Source of the DNA: Cryomorphaceae bacterium
Lineage (GTDB): Bacteria > Bacteroidota > Bacteroidia > Flavobacteriales_D > SKUL01
DNA length: 42,820 bases
Reading direction: 5' to 3'
NCBI GenBank assembly: GCA_007695365.1
Contig: REDV01000050.1
Span: forward strand, 1 to 42,820
Shown here: one piece after another, positions 16,764 to 25,563 of the stretch
Numbering within the stretch: the stretch's first letter is position 1
Layout of the letters: each line of letters starts with the position of its first letter
Position numbers and translations under genes: made by a program
Notes under the pieces: generated by a model
The model's input: the letters and a program-made list of their open reading frames with translations, nothing else
Database searches by the model: none
Told to the model about the DNA's origin: nothing

Positions 16764-19552
16764 ATAATCTCCTGAGCGAACTGCAGCTCCATTTTGAGGG
16801 TTACCTCATCGTGAATGAGGTTGTTTCCCAGATCATCAAAAAAGCGGCCTGAGCCGTAACGAACGTTGAACAGGCTTCGGTCAAACTGCAGCTTTACACT
16901 GAATCGCAAGGATTCCTGGCCGTCATGGTGCGAGTGCACCTCTGCTGTTACAGGATGCGAAATGCCCCTGATATTCAAAGTGCCATCCAGTGAAAAGGAG
17001 TCGTCAAAAATGTTGCCTGACGTGCCGGTAGGACGAAAAACCGCCACAGGAAATTCTGTAACGTTAAAGAAATCGTCGGATACCAGGTGAGAGCGGAGTT
17101 TTTCATTGCGTCCGGCATCATCAATATCATCAACGGCAATACTATTCATGTCGATACGTACCACCCCGTCGGTAATCACTCCGTCTGTAACAGCTAAACG
17201 CCCATCCAGAACTTTCACGGTGCCATTGTGGTTACCGCCAACTTTGCTTGCATACCAGGCCACTTCTCCGCGGGTATAGTTGTAAGCTGAGGCCTCCCCC
17301 ACCACTTTCACATCGGCGGGAACCATGTTTGAGGTTTTCTTGTCCATTTTGAAAGAGGTTCCTGTACTGCCGGTTCTGTCGCTTGCAGGACTGTGATCAC
17401 CATGACCGTAAAACTGGCCGAGTAAGGGAGCAATCACCAGACCTACCAGGCAGGTAAGCTTGATGAGGATGTTCATTGAAGGGCCTGAAGTGTCTTTGAA
17501 GGGGTCTCCAACCGTATCACCGGTTACAGCGGCTTTATGTGCATCCGAGCCTTTGTAGGTCATTTCACCGTCAATCATCACACCGGCTTCAAACGATTTT
17601 TTGGCGTTATCCCAGGCGCCTCCGGCGTTGTTCTGGAAGATGGCCCAGAGCACACCCGATACGGTTACACCTGCCATGTAAGCACCCAGTGCTTCAGGGC
17701 CCATGATGAATCCTACCAATACGGGGGTAATAATGGTAATGGCACCCGGAAGCATCATTTCCTTGATGGCTGCATTGGTTGAGATCTCCACACATTTGGC
17801 GTACTCGGGTTTGCCGGTACCTTCCATAATGCCAGGTATTTCTTTGAACTGTCGACGTACTTCTTTCACCATTTCCATGGCAGCTTTACCCACCGAATTC
17901 ATGGCGAGAGCCGAGAATACCACGGGAATCATACCGCCGATAAACAGCGCCGCAAGCACATGTGCTTTAAAAATGTTGATACCGTCAATGCCTGTAAACA
18001 CGACATAAGCAGCGAAAAGCGCCAAGGCGGTAAGTGCTGCTGATGCGATGGCAAATCCTTTTCCGATGGCTGCGGTGGTGTTTCCTACCGAGTCCAGAAT
18101 GTCAGTTTTTTCACGAACCTCTTTGGGAAGGCCGCTCATCTCGGCAATACCTCCGGCGTTGTCGGCAATGGGTCCAAATGCATCAATGGCGAGTTGCATA
18201 GCGGTAGTGGCCATCATGGCCGAAGCGGCGATAGCTACACCGTAAAACCCTGCCAGTGCGTAGGCACCCCAGATTGCACCGGCAAAGAGCAGGATGGGAG
18301 CAAAGGTTGAGAGCATGCCTGTAGCAAGTCCTGCGATTACGTTTGTCGCGTGGCCGGTACTTGATTTTTGAACAATATCCATCACAGGCTTTTTACCCAT
18401 TCCGGTGTAGTATTCCGTAAAATAGGAAATGGCACCACCCACGGTGAGCCCTACGAGTACGGCACCAAACACGCGAATGGTATCAATGTCCTTCACGCCT
18501 TCACCGAAGTAGTAGATGCTGATGCTATCGGGCAGAATCAGGTCAATGGCAAAGTAAGCAGCTACAGCGGTGAGAATAATTGATCCCCAGTTTCCGCGGT
18601 TCAACGCACTTTGAACTTCTGCTTCTTTGGCGTTGTCGTCCTTGATTTTGATAACCAGGGTTCCGATAATACTGAAAATGATTCCTAACCCAGCAATGAT
18701 AAGTGGCAAAAGAATGGGGCTGATACCTCCAAAACCGTCGTCGGTAATTGAGCCACCCATGTCGCTAATCACATAGTTGCCGAGCACCATGGCCGCGAGT
18801 ACGGTAGCTACATAAGAACCGAAAAGGTCGGCACCCATACCGGCCACGTCTCCCACGTTGTCTCCCACGTTGTCTGCAATGGTAGCTGGGTTTCTGGGGT
18901 CATCCTCCGGAATACCGGCCTCTACCTTACCTACAAGGTCAGCGCCTACGTCGGCAGCTTTGGTGTAAATACCACCACCTACACGGGCAAACAGGGCAAT
19001 AGATTCAGCACCGAGTGAGAATCCGGCGAGCGCCTCCAGAACGATGGTCATGTCGTTGGTGTTGGTCCATTCGCCCCCCATAAGCCACGCAAAAAGCACG
19101 ATAAAAAGCACGCTCAGTCCAAATACAGCCAAACCTGCCACACCAAGTCCCATTACGGTACCTCCGTTGAAAGAAACAGCCAGTGCCTTCTTGAGGCTGG
19201 TTCTGGCTGCCTGCGTGGTACGCACATTGGCCGCAGTTGCGATTCGCATACCTATATTACCTGCAATGGCGCTAAAGGATGCGCCAATCACAAAAGCAAC
19301 TACAATAAACCAGTGCGAGTGGGGTACGAGAAAAGAAATCACCCCGAGCAAAATACCTGCAATCACCACAAAAATCGAGAGCACGCGGTACTCCGCAGCA
19401 AGAAACGCCATGGCTCCCTCGCGTATGTGCTTGGCCAGCCCCTTCATGTTATCGTCACCGGCATCCTGGGCGTTTACCCATTTTGCTTTTACAGCCATTA
19501 CAATAAGTCCGATGATGGCCATAAGCGGCACCAGGTACAAAAAGCTTGTCAT
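16760..19552 (-). CDS. hppA: Membrane-bound pyrophosphatase fused to a C-terminal YceI domain
   Basis: 930 residues. The first ~720 are a K+-dependent type membrane pyrophosphatase, which hydrolyses PPi to pump H+ or Na+. The pyrophosphate-binding motif [22 protein letters not shown], the second acidic motif [21 protein letters not shown] and the third ([10 protein letters not shown]-like [14 protein letters not shown]) are present, with about 16 membrane helices. The [10 protein letters not shown] sequence has Ala and Gly where K+-independent enzymes have Lys and Thr, which points to the K+-dependent class. The last ~195 residues (coded 16760-17347) are a YceI domain: [58 protein letters not shown]. 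YceI proteins are periplasmic isoprenoid/lipid binders, and the pyrophosphatase C-terminus faces the periplasm, so the fusion is topologically sound. No frameshift is visible at the join. Ion specificity cannot be read with certainty. Confidence 0.95.
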   Translation of the reverse strand: MTSFLYLVPLMAIIGLIVMAVKAKWVNAQDAGDDNMKGLAKHIREGAMAFLAAEYRVLSIFVVIAGILLGVISFLVPHSHWFIVVAFVIGASFSAIAGNIGMRIATAANVRTTQAARTSLKKALAVSFNGGTVMGLGVAGLAVFGLSVLFIVLFAWLMGGEWTNTNDMTIVLEALAGFSLGAESIALFARVGGGIYTKAADVGADLVGKVEAGIPEDDPRNPATIADNVGDNVGDVAGMGADLFGSYVATVLAAMVLGNYVISDMGGSITDDGFGGISPILLPLIIAGLGIIFSIIGTLVIKIKDDNAKEAEVQSALNRGNWGSIILTAVAAYFAIDLILPDSISIYYFGEGVKDIDTIRVFGAVLVGLTVGGAISYFTEYYTGMGKKPVMDIVQKSSTGHATNVIAGLATGMLSTFAPILLFAGAIWGAYALAGFYGVAIAASAMMATTAMQLAIDAFGPIADNAGGIAEMSGLPKEVREKTDILDSVGNTTAAIGKGFAIASAALTALALFAAYVVFTGIDGINIFKAHVLAALFIGGMIPVVFSALAMNSVGKAAMEMVKEVRRQFKEIPGIMEGTGKPEYAKCVEISTNAAIKEMMLPGAITIITPVLVGFIMGPEALGAYMAGVTVSGVLWAIFQNNAGGAWDNAKKSFEAGVMIDGEMTYKGSDAHKAAVTGDTVGDPFKDTSGPSMNILIKLTCLVGLVIAPLLGQFYGHGDHSPASDRTGSTGTSFKMDKKTSNMVPADVKVVGEASAYNYTRGEVAWYASKVGGNHNGTVKVLDGRLAVTDGVITDGVVRIDMNSIAVDDIDDAGRNEKLRSHLVSDDFFNVTEFPVAVFRPTGTSGNIFDDSFSLDGTLNIRGISHPVTAEVHSHHDGQESLRFSVKLQFDRSLFNVRYGSGRFFDDLGNNLIHDEVTLKMELQFAQEII

Positions 19553-19588
19553 ATCAATTGGATTTAGGTTCGTTCAATTTTCGGTCGG

Positions 19589-19596
19589 CAAAAATA
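19589..19596 (-). promoter_or_regulatory. -7 box for hppA
   Basis: Minus strand TATTTTTG, an exact TAnnTTTG match, 36 bases before the hppA ATG at 19552. No good -33 TTG is seen. The left target duplication of the miniature element begins 31 bases further upstream. Confidence 0.5.
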
Positions 19597-19698
19597 GACT
19601 TTTTCACCTATGTAAAGGATAACAGGCAAAGAACGCCAGGGCAAACGCATTTAGAATATCAATCCAGAAGCTGTCAATAAAGATACTTGCCGACGGCT

Positions 19699-19717
19699 TT
19701 ACCTCTTGAGAGGTATC
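19699..19717. repeat. Short palindrome inside the miniature element
   Basis: TACCTCT and AGAGGTA form a seven-base stem with a two-base centre (19700-19715). It may be a remnant of a transposon end or a simple hairpin. Confidence 0.5.
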
Positions 19718-19789
19718 AGGTTGGTGTCAACTTTTTTTTGGAACTTCACTTTAGTGTTGATATTCAATTTCTTTGCGCTCGTTGCGCCA

Positions 19790-19865
19790 GCCTGCCGCTG
19801 GCAGGCCTCCTATTGCGTTCCTTGCGGTTAAGAATTTTTACCGCCTGCCATGCCGCAGGCAGGCG
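19790..19865. repeat. Two GCCTGCC hairpins inside the miniature element
   Basis: The first hairpin is GCCTGCC-GCT-GGCAGGC (19790-19806). The second has arms CGCCTGCC (19842-19849) and GGCAGGCG (19858-19865) with an eight-base loop. Between and around them run degenerate TTGCG-type repeats (CTTTGCGCTCGTTGCGCC, ATTGCGTTCCTTGCGG). Strong GC hairpins like these may act as transcription or mRNA-end signals for the convergent side of hppA and pdhB. Confidence 0.7.
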
Positions 19866-20006
19866 CGAAGTACGCAAGGGAGACTTCTCATTCAAAATCA
19901 CTTTTTGTTGTTATTAAATCTAAACAGTTTTAAGTGCGTTTGCCCTGCAAAGAACGCGCTCAGGCGCTTTGAAACTTAACTGTGGGGTAACAGGGAAAAT
20001 TCCCGC

Positions 20007-20984
20007 TTACCGGTAGCTCACGTCTTTTGCTGCGCGTACCACGTCGCCCACATTGGGCATGGCTTCATCTATAAGCGAAGTAGAGAATGCAAAGGGCGTA
20101 TCCGCCATGGTTACTCTGCGGATGGGAGCGTCCAGATAATCGAATGCGTGACGTTGCACCCGGTAAGAAATTTCAGACGACACGGAAGATACCGGCCAGC
20201 TTTCTTCCAGAATTACAAGACGATTGGTCTTTTGTACTGATTTCACAATGGTCTTAATGTCCAGCGGGCGGATGGTGCGCAGGTCAATCAATTCGGCAGA
20301 GATACCCTCTTTCTGGAGTTCATCCACCGCCTGATGCGCGGTTTTCATGATTTTTCCGAACGAAACAATGGTCACATCACTCCCCTCGCGAACCACATCA
20401 GCCACGCCAATCGGAATCAGGTATTCGCCTTCCGGAATTTCACCTTTGTCGCCGTACATTTTTTCGGATTCCATCACCAAAACCGGGTCGTTGTCGCGAA
20501 TGGCAGACTTTAGCAGCCCCTTGGCGTCGCGTGGGTTGGAAGGAGTTACCACTTTAAGCCCCGGAAAGTGCGAGTACATAGCCTCAAAGCTCTGCGAGTG
20601 GGTGGCTGCGAGCTGGCCGGCCTGTCCGTTGGGGCCTCTAAACACTATGGGTACCCCAATCTGTCCGCCCGACATTTGCAGCATCTTGGCTGCACAGTTG
20701 ATAATCTGGTCAGCGGCAAGCACGGCAAAGTTCCACGTCATGTACTCCACAATGGGGCGCAGGCCATTCATTGCAGCTCCCACGGCAATTCCGGTAAAGC
20801 CCAGCTCAGCGATGGGAGTGTCAATAACGCGCCTGGGGCCGAATTCATCGAGCATTCCCTTACTGGCTTTGTAGGCACCGTTGTATTCGGCTACCTCTTC
20901 GCCCAAAAGAAAAACATTGGGATCTCTTCTCATTTCCTCGCTCATGGCCTCAGCCACAGCTTCTCTGAACTGTACCGTTCTCAT
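20007..20984 (-). CDS. pdhB: Pyruvate dehydrogenase E1 component, beta subunit
   Basis: 325 residues from the ATG at 20984, which begins the family N-terminus MRTVQFREAVAEAMSEEM; the open frame extends 45 codons further but across the promoter box at 21004. It is the E1-beta partner of the thiamine-diphosphate enzyme that decarboxylates pyruvate. Visible features are LLGEEVAEYNGAYKASKGM with the ThDP-contacting Glu, GLRPIVEYMTWNFA, FRGPNGQAGQLAATHSQSFEAMYSHFPGLKVV, and the C-terminal DLRTIRPLDIKTIVKSV and EESWPVSSVSSEI. The alpha subunit and E2 are not in the window; separate location of pdhA and pdhB is usual in some Bacteroidota. A branched-chain E1-beta is less likely given the sequence. 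Confidence 0.94.
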   Translation of the reverse strand: MRTVQFREAVAEAMSEEMRRDPNVFLLGEEVAEYNGAYKASKGMLDEFGPRRVIDTPIAELGFTGIAVGAAMNGLRPIVEYMTWNFAVLAADQIINCAAKMLQMSGGQIGVPIVFRGPNGQAGQLAATHSQSFEAMYSHFPGLKVVTPSNPRDAKGLLKSAIRDNDPVLVMESEKMYGDKGEIPEGEYLIPIGVADVVREGSDVTIVSFGKIMKTAHQAVDELQKEGISAELIDLRTIRPLDIKTIVKSVQKTNRLVILEESWPVSSVSSEISYRVQRHAFDYLDAPIRRVTMADTPFAFSTSLIDEAMPNVGDVVRAAKDVSYR

Positions 20985-21003
20985 GGTTTCTTGAATTGAA
21001 CCG

Positions 21004-21011
21004 CAAAAGTA
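21004..21011 (-). promoter_or_regulatory. -7 box for pdhB
   Basis: Minus strand TACTTTTG, exact match to TAnnTTTG, 19 bases before the ATG at 20984. It supports that start over the longer reading. Confidence 0.5.
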
Positions 21012-21156
21012 GAAAATATGCCTTGTAATAAGGTTGCAATGGTGATATTTCAATTGCCAAACAAAGCAAAGTTTCGGATGTTTTAAAGTGAAAACAACGA
21101 AGTGCGTCGCCCGACACATAAGACCAAAACCGAGGTTTCAGTTGCTGAAATTTGGT

Positions 21157-21164
21157 TACTTTTG
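21157..21164 (+). promoter_or_regulatory. -7 box for etfB
   Basis: TACTTTTG, exact match, 29 bases before the etfB ATG at 21194. The -33 region is not clear. Confidence 0.5.
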
Positions 21165-21193
21165 ACGCGATTTTTTAGAACCCTGAAAACGTT

Positions 21194-21934
21194 ATGAAAA
21201 TACTCGTATGCATCAGTAAAGCACCGGATACCACATCCAAAATTGCTTTCACCGATAACAACACCCGCTTTGATGAAAACGGTGTTCAGTTTATTGTTAA
21301 TCCCTACGATGAGTGGTATGCTCTTGTGCGCGGATTGGAACTGAAGGAAGCCAATGGCGGCTCCGTGACCATTGTCACCGTTGGAAAAGCCGACGCTGAG
21401 CCCATCATGCGCAAGGCGCTGGCCATTGGAGCCGATGAAGCGGTGCGCATTGACTCCGACCCGACCGATGCACTTTTTGTAGCCAAGCAAATCGCAGCAC
21501 ATGCCAAAGAAGTAGGCTACGATATGATTCTCACGGGAAAAGAAACTATTGACTACAATGGTTCACAGGTGGGTGGCATGATTGCAGAGCTGCTCGACTG
21601 GCCTTATCTGTCGCTGGCCATTAAACTGGAGATGAACGGCAGCACGGCATCCATTACCCGCGAGGTGCAAGGAGGCACCGAAGACGTGGAGGTAAACGGC
21701 TCGTTTGTGCTCAGCGCCGCAAAAGGAATGGCAGAGCAGCGAATCCCGAACATGCGCGGTATCATGGCTGCCCGCACCAAGCCGCTCCAGGTAAAGCCGG
21801 CAGCGGATACAACTATTCATACCCAGATTGCGTCTTACACCCTTCCACCGGCCAAAGGCGATTGTAAATACGTGGACGCTGAAAATGCAGCACAGCTCAT
21901 CGAAATGCTCCACAAAGAAGCCAAGGTTATTTAA
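21194..21934 (+). CDS. etfB: Electron transfer flavoprotein, beta subunit
   Basis: 246 residues, full length. EtfB binds AMP and, with EtfA, carries electrons from acyl-CoA dehydrogenases to the quinone pool. The N-terminus MKILVCISKAPDTTSKIAF, the adenine-binding region NPYDEWYALVRGLEL, VGKADAEPIMRKALAIGADEAVRI, and the signature GKETIDYNGSQVGGMIAELLDWP are all present, with the C-terminal IPNMRGIMAARTKPLQV. etfA begins 22 bases later, an obvious operon. Confidence 0.97.
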   Translation: MKILVCISKAPDTTSKIAFTDNNTRFDENGVQFIVNPYDEWYALVRGLELKEANGGSVTIVTVGKADAEPIMRKALAIGADEAVRIDSDPTDALFVAKQIAAHAKEVGYDMILTGKETIDYNGSQVGGMIAELLDWPYLSLAIKLEMNGSTASITREVQGGTEDVEVNGSFVLSAAKGMAEQRIPNMRGIMAARTKPLQVKPAADTTIHTQIASYTLPPAKGDCKYVDAENAAQLIEMLHKEAKVI

Positions 21935-21956
21935 TCCATTCAAAAGACTTGTTAAG

Positions 21957-22898
21957 ATGAAAGCGATTGTTTTTGCAGATCATAAATCAGGAAAAATTAC
22001 CAAGGCCGGTTTGGAGGCCATCAGCTACGCCAAAGGCATGGGTGCCGAGCCGATAGTGGTGTCTTACGGAAGCCTCGAAGGTGATGGCGGTGCCGGTAGT
22101 GCGGGTGCAGCCGAAGTTGTGGTTGCCACGGCTATTCAGCAATTCGACGGCCAGAAACTTACCCGTTTGGTGGTCAAGATGGCCGAAGAAAAAGGCGCTA
22201 ACGTGATGATTACCTCTCACGACCACGCCGGAAAAATGGTAGCTCCCCGCGTAGCTGCGCGTTTGGACGTGGCCATGATTTCAGGAGCAACAGCACTGCC
22301 GTCCAATAGCAACGTGCGCAAGAATGTTTTCAGTGGAAAGGCCATGGCCGACGTGAACCTGAAAACCGACAAGCAGGTCATTACGGTGATGCCCAACTCA
22401 GTGGGAATCACACAGACCGATGCAACAGCCAATGTTTCTACTACCGATTTCGACGGCGGAAACAGCGCTGTTACCGTAAAAGCATTTCACCCGCTGAGCA
22501 CCGATGGCTCGGTTCCTTTGCCTGAGGCAGAACTGGTAGTGTCAGCAGGCCGCGGGTTGAAAGGTCCCGAAAACTGGGACATGATTGAAGAACTTGCCAA
22601 AGAACTGGGTGCAACTACTGCCTGCTCGCGCCCTGTTGCAGATTCAGGCTGGCGACCGCACCACGAGCACGTTGGGCAAACCGGTGTAGCCATTCGCCCG
22701 AACCTCTACATCGCCGTTGGAATATCAGGAGCAATTCAGCACCTGGCTGGTGTAAACGCATCGAAAACCATAGTGGTGGTGAACACCGACCCCGAAGCTC
22801 CTTTCTTTAAATCAGCTGATTATGGCATTGTAGGCGATGCTTTTGACGTGGTGCCCAAACTTATTGAGGCAGTAAAAGAGTTCAACGCGAACAAATAA
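21957..22898 (+). CDS. etfA: Electron transfer flavoprotein, alpha subunit
   Basis: 313 residues from the ATG at 21957, which begins the family N-terminus MKAIVFADHKSGKITKAG; a longer frame opening at 21828 overlaps etfB and is not used. The C-terminal FAD domain is complete: VVSAGRGLKGPENWDMIEELA, CSRPVADSGWRPHHEHVGQTG, LYIAVGISGAIQHLAG and VNTDPEAPFFKSADYGIVGD. It forms the heterodimer with EtfB in the cytoplasm. Confidence 0.97.
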   Translation: MKAIVFADHKSGKITKAGLEAISYAKGMGAEPIVVSYGSLEGDGGAGSAGAAEVVVATAIQQFDGQKLTRLVVKMAEEKGANVMITSHDHAGKMVAPRVAARLDVAMISGATALPSNSNVRKNVFSGKAMADVNLKTDKQVITVMPNSVGITQTDATANVSTTDFDGGNSAVTVKAFHPLSTDGSVPLPEAELVVSAGRGLKGPENWDMIEELAKELGATTACSRPVADSGWRPHHEHVGQTGVAIRPNLYIAVGISGAIQHLAGVNASKTIVVVNTDPEAPFFKSADYGIVGDAFDVVPKLIEAVKEFNANK

Positions 22899-22950
22899 GT
22901 TCTTATCTTAGAGCCTTCGCCCCGAAATGCACTTGGGGGAGACCTGCCTT

Positions 22951-23550
22951 ATGGAGAAAATTGCGCTTGACATTATCGGACTGAGCTACAGCCAAACACA
23001 AAATGGCGCTTACGCCTTGTTGTTGGCCGAGCGAAACGGTGCCCGCAGATTGCCCGTTATTATCGGTGGATTTGAGGCGCAGGCCATCGCTGTGGAAATC
23101 GAAAAAATGACTCCAAGCCGCCCGCTTACCCACGACTTGTTTAAGCGCCTGGCCGAAACTTTCAGAATTGAAGTGCTGGAAGTGATTATCTACAACCTGG
23201 TGGAAGGAATCTTTTTTGCCAAAGTGGTTTGCCGCGAAGAAGGCTCAGACGAAATCCAGGAAATTGATGCCCGTACCTCCGACGCTGTGGCCATTGCCGT
23301 GCGCTTCAAGGCTCCTATTTTTACTTACGAGTTTATTCTTGATTCAGCAGGAGTGATTCCCGATGAATCAGAGGAAGAAGCGGAAGAGAAAGCAATGCAA
23401 CAGGATGAGGTGCTTGCATCCTCCACTTCCTCGTCAGATATGTCTGTTGAAGAACTCGAAGAGCAGCTTGCGGCAGCCATTGAACGCGAGGATTACGAAG
23501 CGGCTTCGCGCCTGAGGGATGAGATTTCCCGAAAAAAGGGCGAAAACTGA
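22951..23550 (+). CDS. Bifunctional nuclease family protein (DUF151) with UVR motif
   Basis: 199 residues from the ATG at 22951. The frame also has an ATG at 22927, but MEKIALDIIGLSYSQTQNGAYALLL is the usual start. Residues 1-125 form the DUF151/bifunctional nuclease domain (LPVIIGGFEAQAIAVEIE, RPLTHDLFKRL, DARTSDAVAIAVRFKAPIF). A Glu/Ser-rich linker follows, then a C-terminal UVR motif (LEEQLAAAIEREDYEAASRLRDEI, 165-190), the interaction motif also found in UvrB and UvrC. Homologs in plants and bacteria are described as having nuclease activity in DNA or RNA turnover; the cellular role here is not known. It follows etfA by about 50 bases and may share its transcript. Confidence 0.92.
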   Translation: MEKIALDIIGLSYSQTQNGAYALLLAERNGARRLPVIIGGFEAQAIAVEIEKMTPSRPLTHDLFKRLAETFRIEVLEVIIYNLVEGIFFAKVVCREEGSDEIQEIDARTSDAVAIAVRFKAPIFTYEFILDSAGVIPDESEEEAEEKAMQQDEVLASSTSSSDMSVEELEEQLAAAIEREDYEAASRLRDEISRKKGEN

Positions 23551-23684
23551 GCACAAACCTGCGGCTTGTTTGCCGACTTCGTCCTGAACAGAGTCTGTCC
23601 ACACTGGTGATTGCAACGCCTAGAATGGACTTTTAGGACAAACACTAATTACTATCTTGCCCCCAATTTGATGCACCTATCCCA

Positions 23685-24968
23685 ATGGAGATATTGAGGG
23701 GAGTTACTGGGCTGCTTTTTCTGGTAGCCTTGGCGTGGGTTTTTTCTGCGAAGCGAAAAGCCGTGTCGTGGCCGCTGGTGGCCAAGGGTATGATTTTTCA
23801 AATTGTACTGGCCCTGTTGATTATTAAGGTGGATGCTGTTCAGGTGGGCTTTGAATACGTGGCGCGCGCCTTCGTAAAGGTAATTTCCTTTACCGATTTC
23901 GGTTCTGACTTTCTCTTCACCAGTTTTGTGGATGGTAAAGTGGCCGCAGGCCTGATGAATTTTGCCTTTCGCGTGCTGCCCACTATTGTGTTTTTCTCGG
24001 CGCTATCATCCTTGCTTTACTACCTGGGAGTGCTGCAATGGGTGGTGTATGCCTTTGCCTGGCTGATGAAGCGAACACTGAAACTTTCCGGTGCGGAAAG
24101 CCTGGCCGCCGCCGGAAACATTTTTCTCGGCCAAACTGAATCACCCCTGCTTGTAAAGCCCTATCTCAACAACATGTCGCGCTCCGAAATTATGTGTCTC
24201 ATGACCGGGGGAATGGCCACCATTGCCGGCGGAGTGCTCGCTTCTTACATCAACTTTTTGGGTGGCGATGATCCGGTGCAGAAAACTCTTTTTGCCAAAC
24301 ACCTGCTTACGGCGTCCATTATGTCGGCACCGGCGGCTGTGGTCATGGCCAAAATCCTCATCCCCGAAAGAGATATTGTGGATGACTCTATGGCCATCTC
24401 TCGCGAAAAAATGGGCACCAACGTACTGGAGGCTGTTGCAAACGGAACCACTGATGGACTAAAACTGGCTGTGAATGTAGCTGCCATGCTGCTCGTGTTT
24501 ACCGCGTTCATCTACCTCGGAAACTACATTCTCGGAGACATCATCGGACATTTTACCGGCCTCAACGACATCATCGCTGCCAACAGCCGCTACGACCAGC
24601 TTTCGTTTCAGTTTATACTGGGTTACATTGGCGCACCGGTGGCATGGCTTATTGGTGTGCCTCCGGCCGATATGGTGCTGGTAGGGCAGTTGCTGGGTGA
24701 AAAGACCATCCTCAATGAGTTCTACGCCTACGTAACACTTGGGCAGATGAAAGATGGCATGGTGTTCAGCAACGACCGCTCCATCATTATGGCAACCTAC
24801 GTGCTGTGTGGCTTTGCGAATTTCGCCTCCATCGGAATCCAGATTGGTGGTATCGGTACCTTAATCCCCAACCGAAAAGACCTCCTTGCACAACTGGGTG
24901 TACGTGCCCTTATTGGTGGTACCCTGGCCTGCCTCTCTACCGCTGCCATTGTAGGGATGATGATCTGA
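23685..24968 (+). CDS. Concentrative nucleoside transporter (CNT/NupC family)
   Basis: 427 residues, with about eight to ten membrane helices. It imports nucleosides coupled to Na+ or H+. Visible family motifs are the NupC N-domain (RAVSWPLVAKGMIFQIVLALLIIKVD-like), FVDGKVAAGLMNFAFRVLPTIVFF, the core GQTESPLLVKPYLNNMSRSEIMCLMTGGMATIAGGVLASYI, and FVLCGFANFASIGIQIGGIGTLIPNRK, where the Gln/Thr/Glu and Asn/Ser residues contact ribose and base. The ATG at 23685 fits. A strong terminator follows at 24984-25028. Substrate range cannot be told from sequence. Confidence 0.95.
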   Translation: MEILRGVTGLLFLVALAWVFSAKRKAVSWPLVAKGMIFQIVLALLIIKVDAVQVGFEYVARAFVKVISFTDFGSDFLFTSFVDGKVAAGLMNFAFRVLPTIVFFSALSSLLYYLGVLQWVVYAFAWLMKRTLKLSGAESLAAAGNIFLGQTESPLLVKPYLNNMSRSEIMCLMTGGMATIAGGVLASYINFLGGDDPVQKTLFAKHLLTASIMSAPAAVVMAKILIPERDIVDDSMAISREKMGTNVLEAVANGTTDGLKLAVNVAAMLLVFTAFIYLGNYILGDIIGHFTGLNDIIAANSRYDQLSFQFILGYIGAPVAWLIGVPPADMVLVGQLLGEKTILNEFYAYVTLGQMKDGMVFSNDRSIIMATYVLCGFANFASIGIQIGGIGTLIPNRKDLLAQLGVRALIGGTLACLSTAAIVGMMI

Positions 24969-24983
24969 CCTGCGCTTTGAGGC

Positions 24984-25028
24984 AAAAAAAAACCGCCTCC
25001 CCCGATATGCCGGGAGAGACGGTTTTTT
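24984..25028. terminator. Bidirectional terminator between nucleoside transporter and ssb
   Basis: AAAACCG and CGGTTTT flank a long imperfect stem (CTC/GAG and CCCG/CGGG pairs, two mismatches) with a six-base loop. A run of A precedes it and a run of T follows it, so it can end transcripts from both the rightward transporter gene and the leftward ssb gene. Confidence 0.85.
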
Positions 25029-25041
25029 CAAATGGCCTTTA

Positions 25042-25377
25042 TCAGGCGTCTTTCTTGCCGAGCATCAGCAACTCGTCGCATACCACCTGGGTGCTGTAGC
25101 GGGTGTTGCCTTCCTTGTCGGTGTACTGGCGGGTTTCCAGCTTTCCGGTGATGGCCACTTCCTGACCTTTGCGCAGGTACTTGCCCGCAATCTCTGCGGT
25201 CTTTCCCCAGGCAATTACGTTGTGCCACTGAGTGTCTTCCACCTGCTCGCCCTTGTTGTTGCGGTAGCGCTCGCTGGTTGCGATTGACATACGCGCCATC
25301 TGGCCGTTGTCAAAGGTTTTTACTTCGGGCTCTGCGCCCAATCGTCCGATCAATTGTACTTTGTTACGCATGTTCAT
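25042..25377 (-). CDS. ssb: Single-stranded DNA-binding protein, short form
   Basis: 111 residues from the ATG at 25377 (MNMRNKVQLIG; a second ATG lies two codons later). The OB fold covers nearly the whole protein: RNKVQLIGRLGAEPEVKTF, MARMSIATSERYRNNKGE, DTQWHNVIAWGKTAEIAGKYLRKGQEVAITGKLETRQYTDKEGNTRY. It binds single-stranded DNA, presumably as a tetramer. The protein ends LLMLGKKDA and lacks both the flexible linker and the acidic tip that recruits partner proteins in main SSBs, so it is more likely a secondary SSB. It ends against the shared terminator at 24984-25028. Confidence 0.93.
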   Translation of the reverse strand: MNMRNKVQLIGRLGAEPEVKTFDNGQMARMSIATSERYRNNKGEQVEDTQWHNVIAWGKTAEIAGKYLRKGQEVAITGKLETRQYTDKEGNTRYSTQVVCDELLMLGKKDA

Positions 25378-25563
25378 AACATCAGGTATTAAGGGTTTAA
25401 CATTTTTGATTTGCTGTCCGGTTTTGTTGTTTGGACGATGCAAAGAGCGGCAATCGGGCTAACCCAAGTCGTATATCAAGTGTATGTAGTCGTATGTAAG
25501 CGTTTCAATACGGCTTTTGCCCCGTAGAATAATGGTTTTTGCAAAAACGGAAAATGTGTGAAA

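Larger units (their letters stand above)
19627..19957. mobile_element. Miniature inverted-repeat element with 10-bp target duplication
   Basis: The element proper spans 19637-19947 (311 bases). Its ends are the inverted repeats CAGGGCAAACGCATTTA (19637-19653) and TAAGTGCGTTTGCCCTG (19931-19947), matching at 16 of 17 positions. It is flanked by the identical direct repeat CAAAGAACGC (19627-19636 and 19948-19957), as expected for a target-site duplication. It has no open frame of useful size, so it is non-autonomous and would need a transposase from elsewhere. It fills most of the space between hppA and pdhB. Confidence 0.8.
19553..20006. other. hppA-pdhB intergenic region
   Basis: This 454-base stretch has no plausible gene. 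It holds the hppA promoter box, the miniature element with its hairpins, and near 19986-20011 an imperfect palindrome (GGTAA...TTACC with GGGAA/TTCCC inside) that overlaps the pdhB stop codon and might help end its transcript. Confidence 0.8.

Noticed and set aside
19044-19622. 192-residue rightward frame opposite hppA
   Set aside because: Thr/Ala/Pro-rich shadow of the well-conserved pyrophosphatase; no start context or motif.
19790-19865. CRISPR-like repeat array
   Set aside because: Only two hairpins of different sequence, no regular spacers, and no cas genes; better explained as part of the miniature element.
20985-21193. tRNA or small RNA gene between pdhB and etfB
   Set aside because: No cloverleaf or terminator is visible; the stretch is explained by two divergent promoters.
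23551-23684. Terminator after the bifunctional nuclease gene
   Set aside because: A short ACAA/TTGT pairing exists but has too few pairs and no proper T run.
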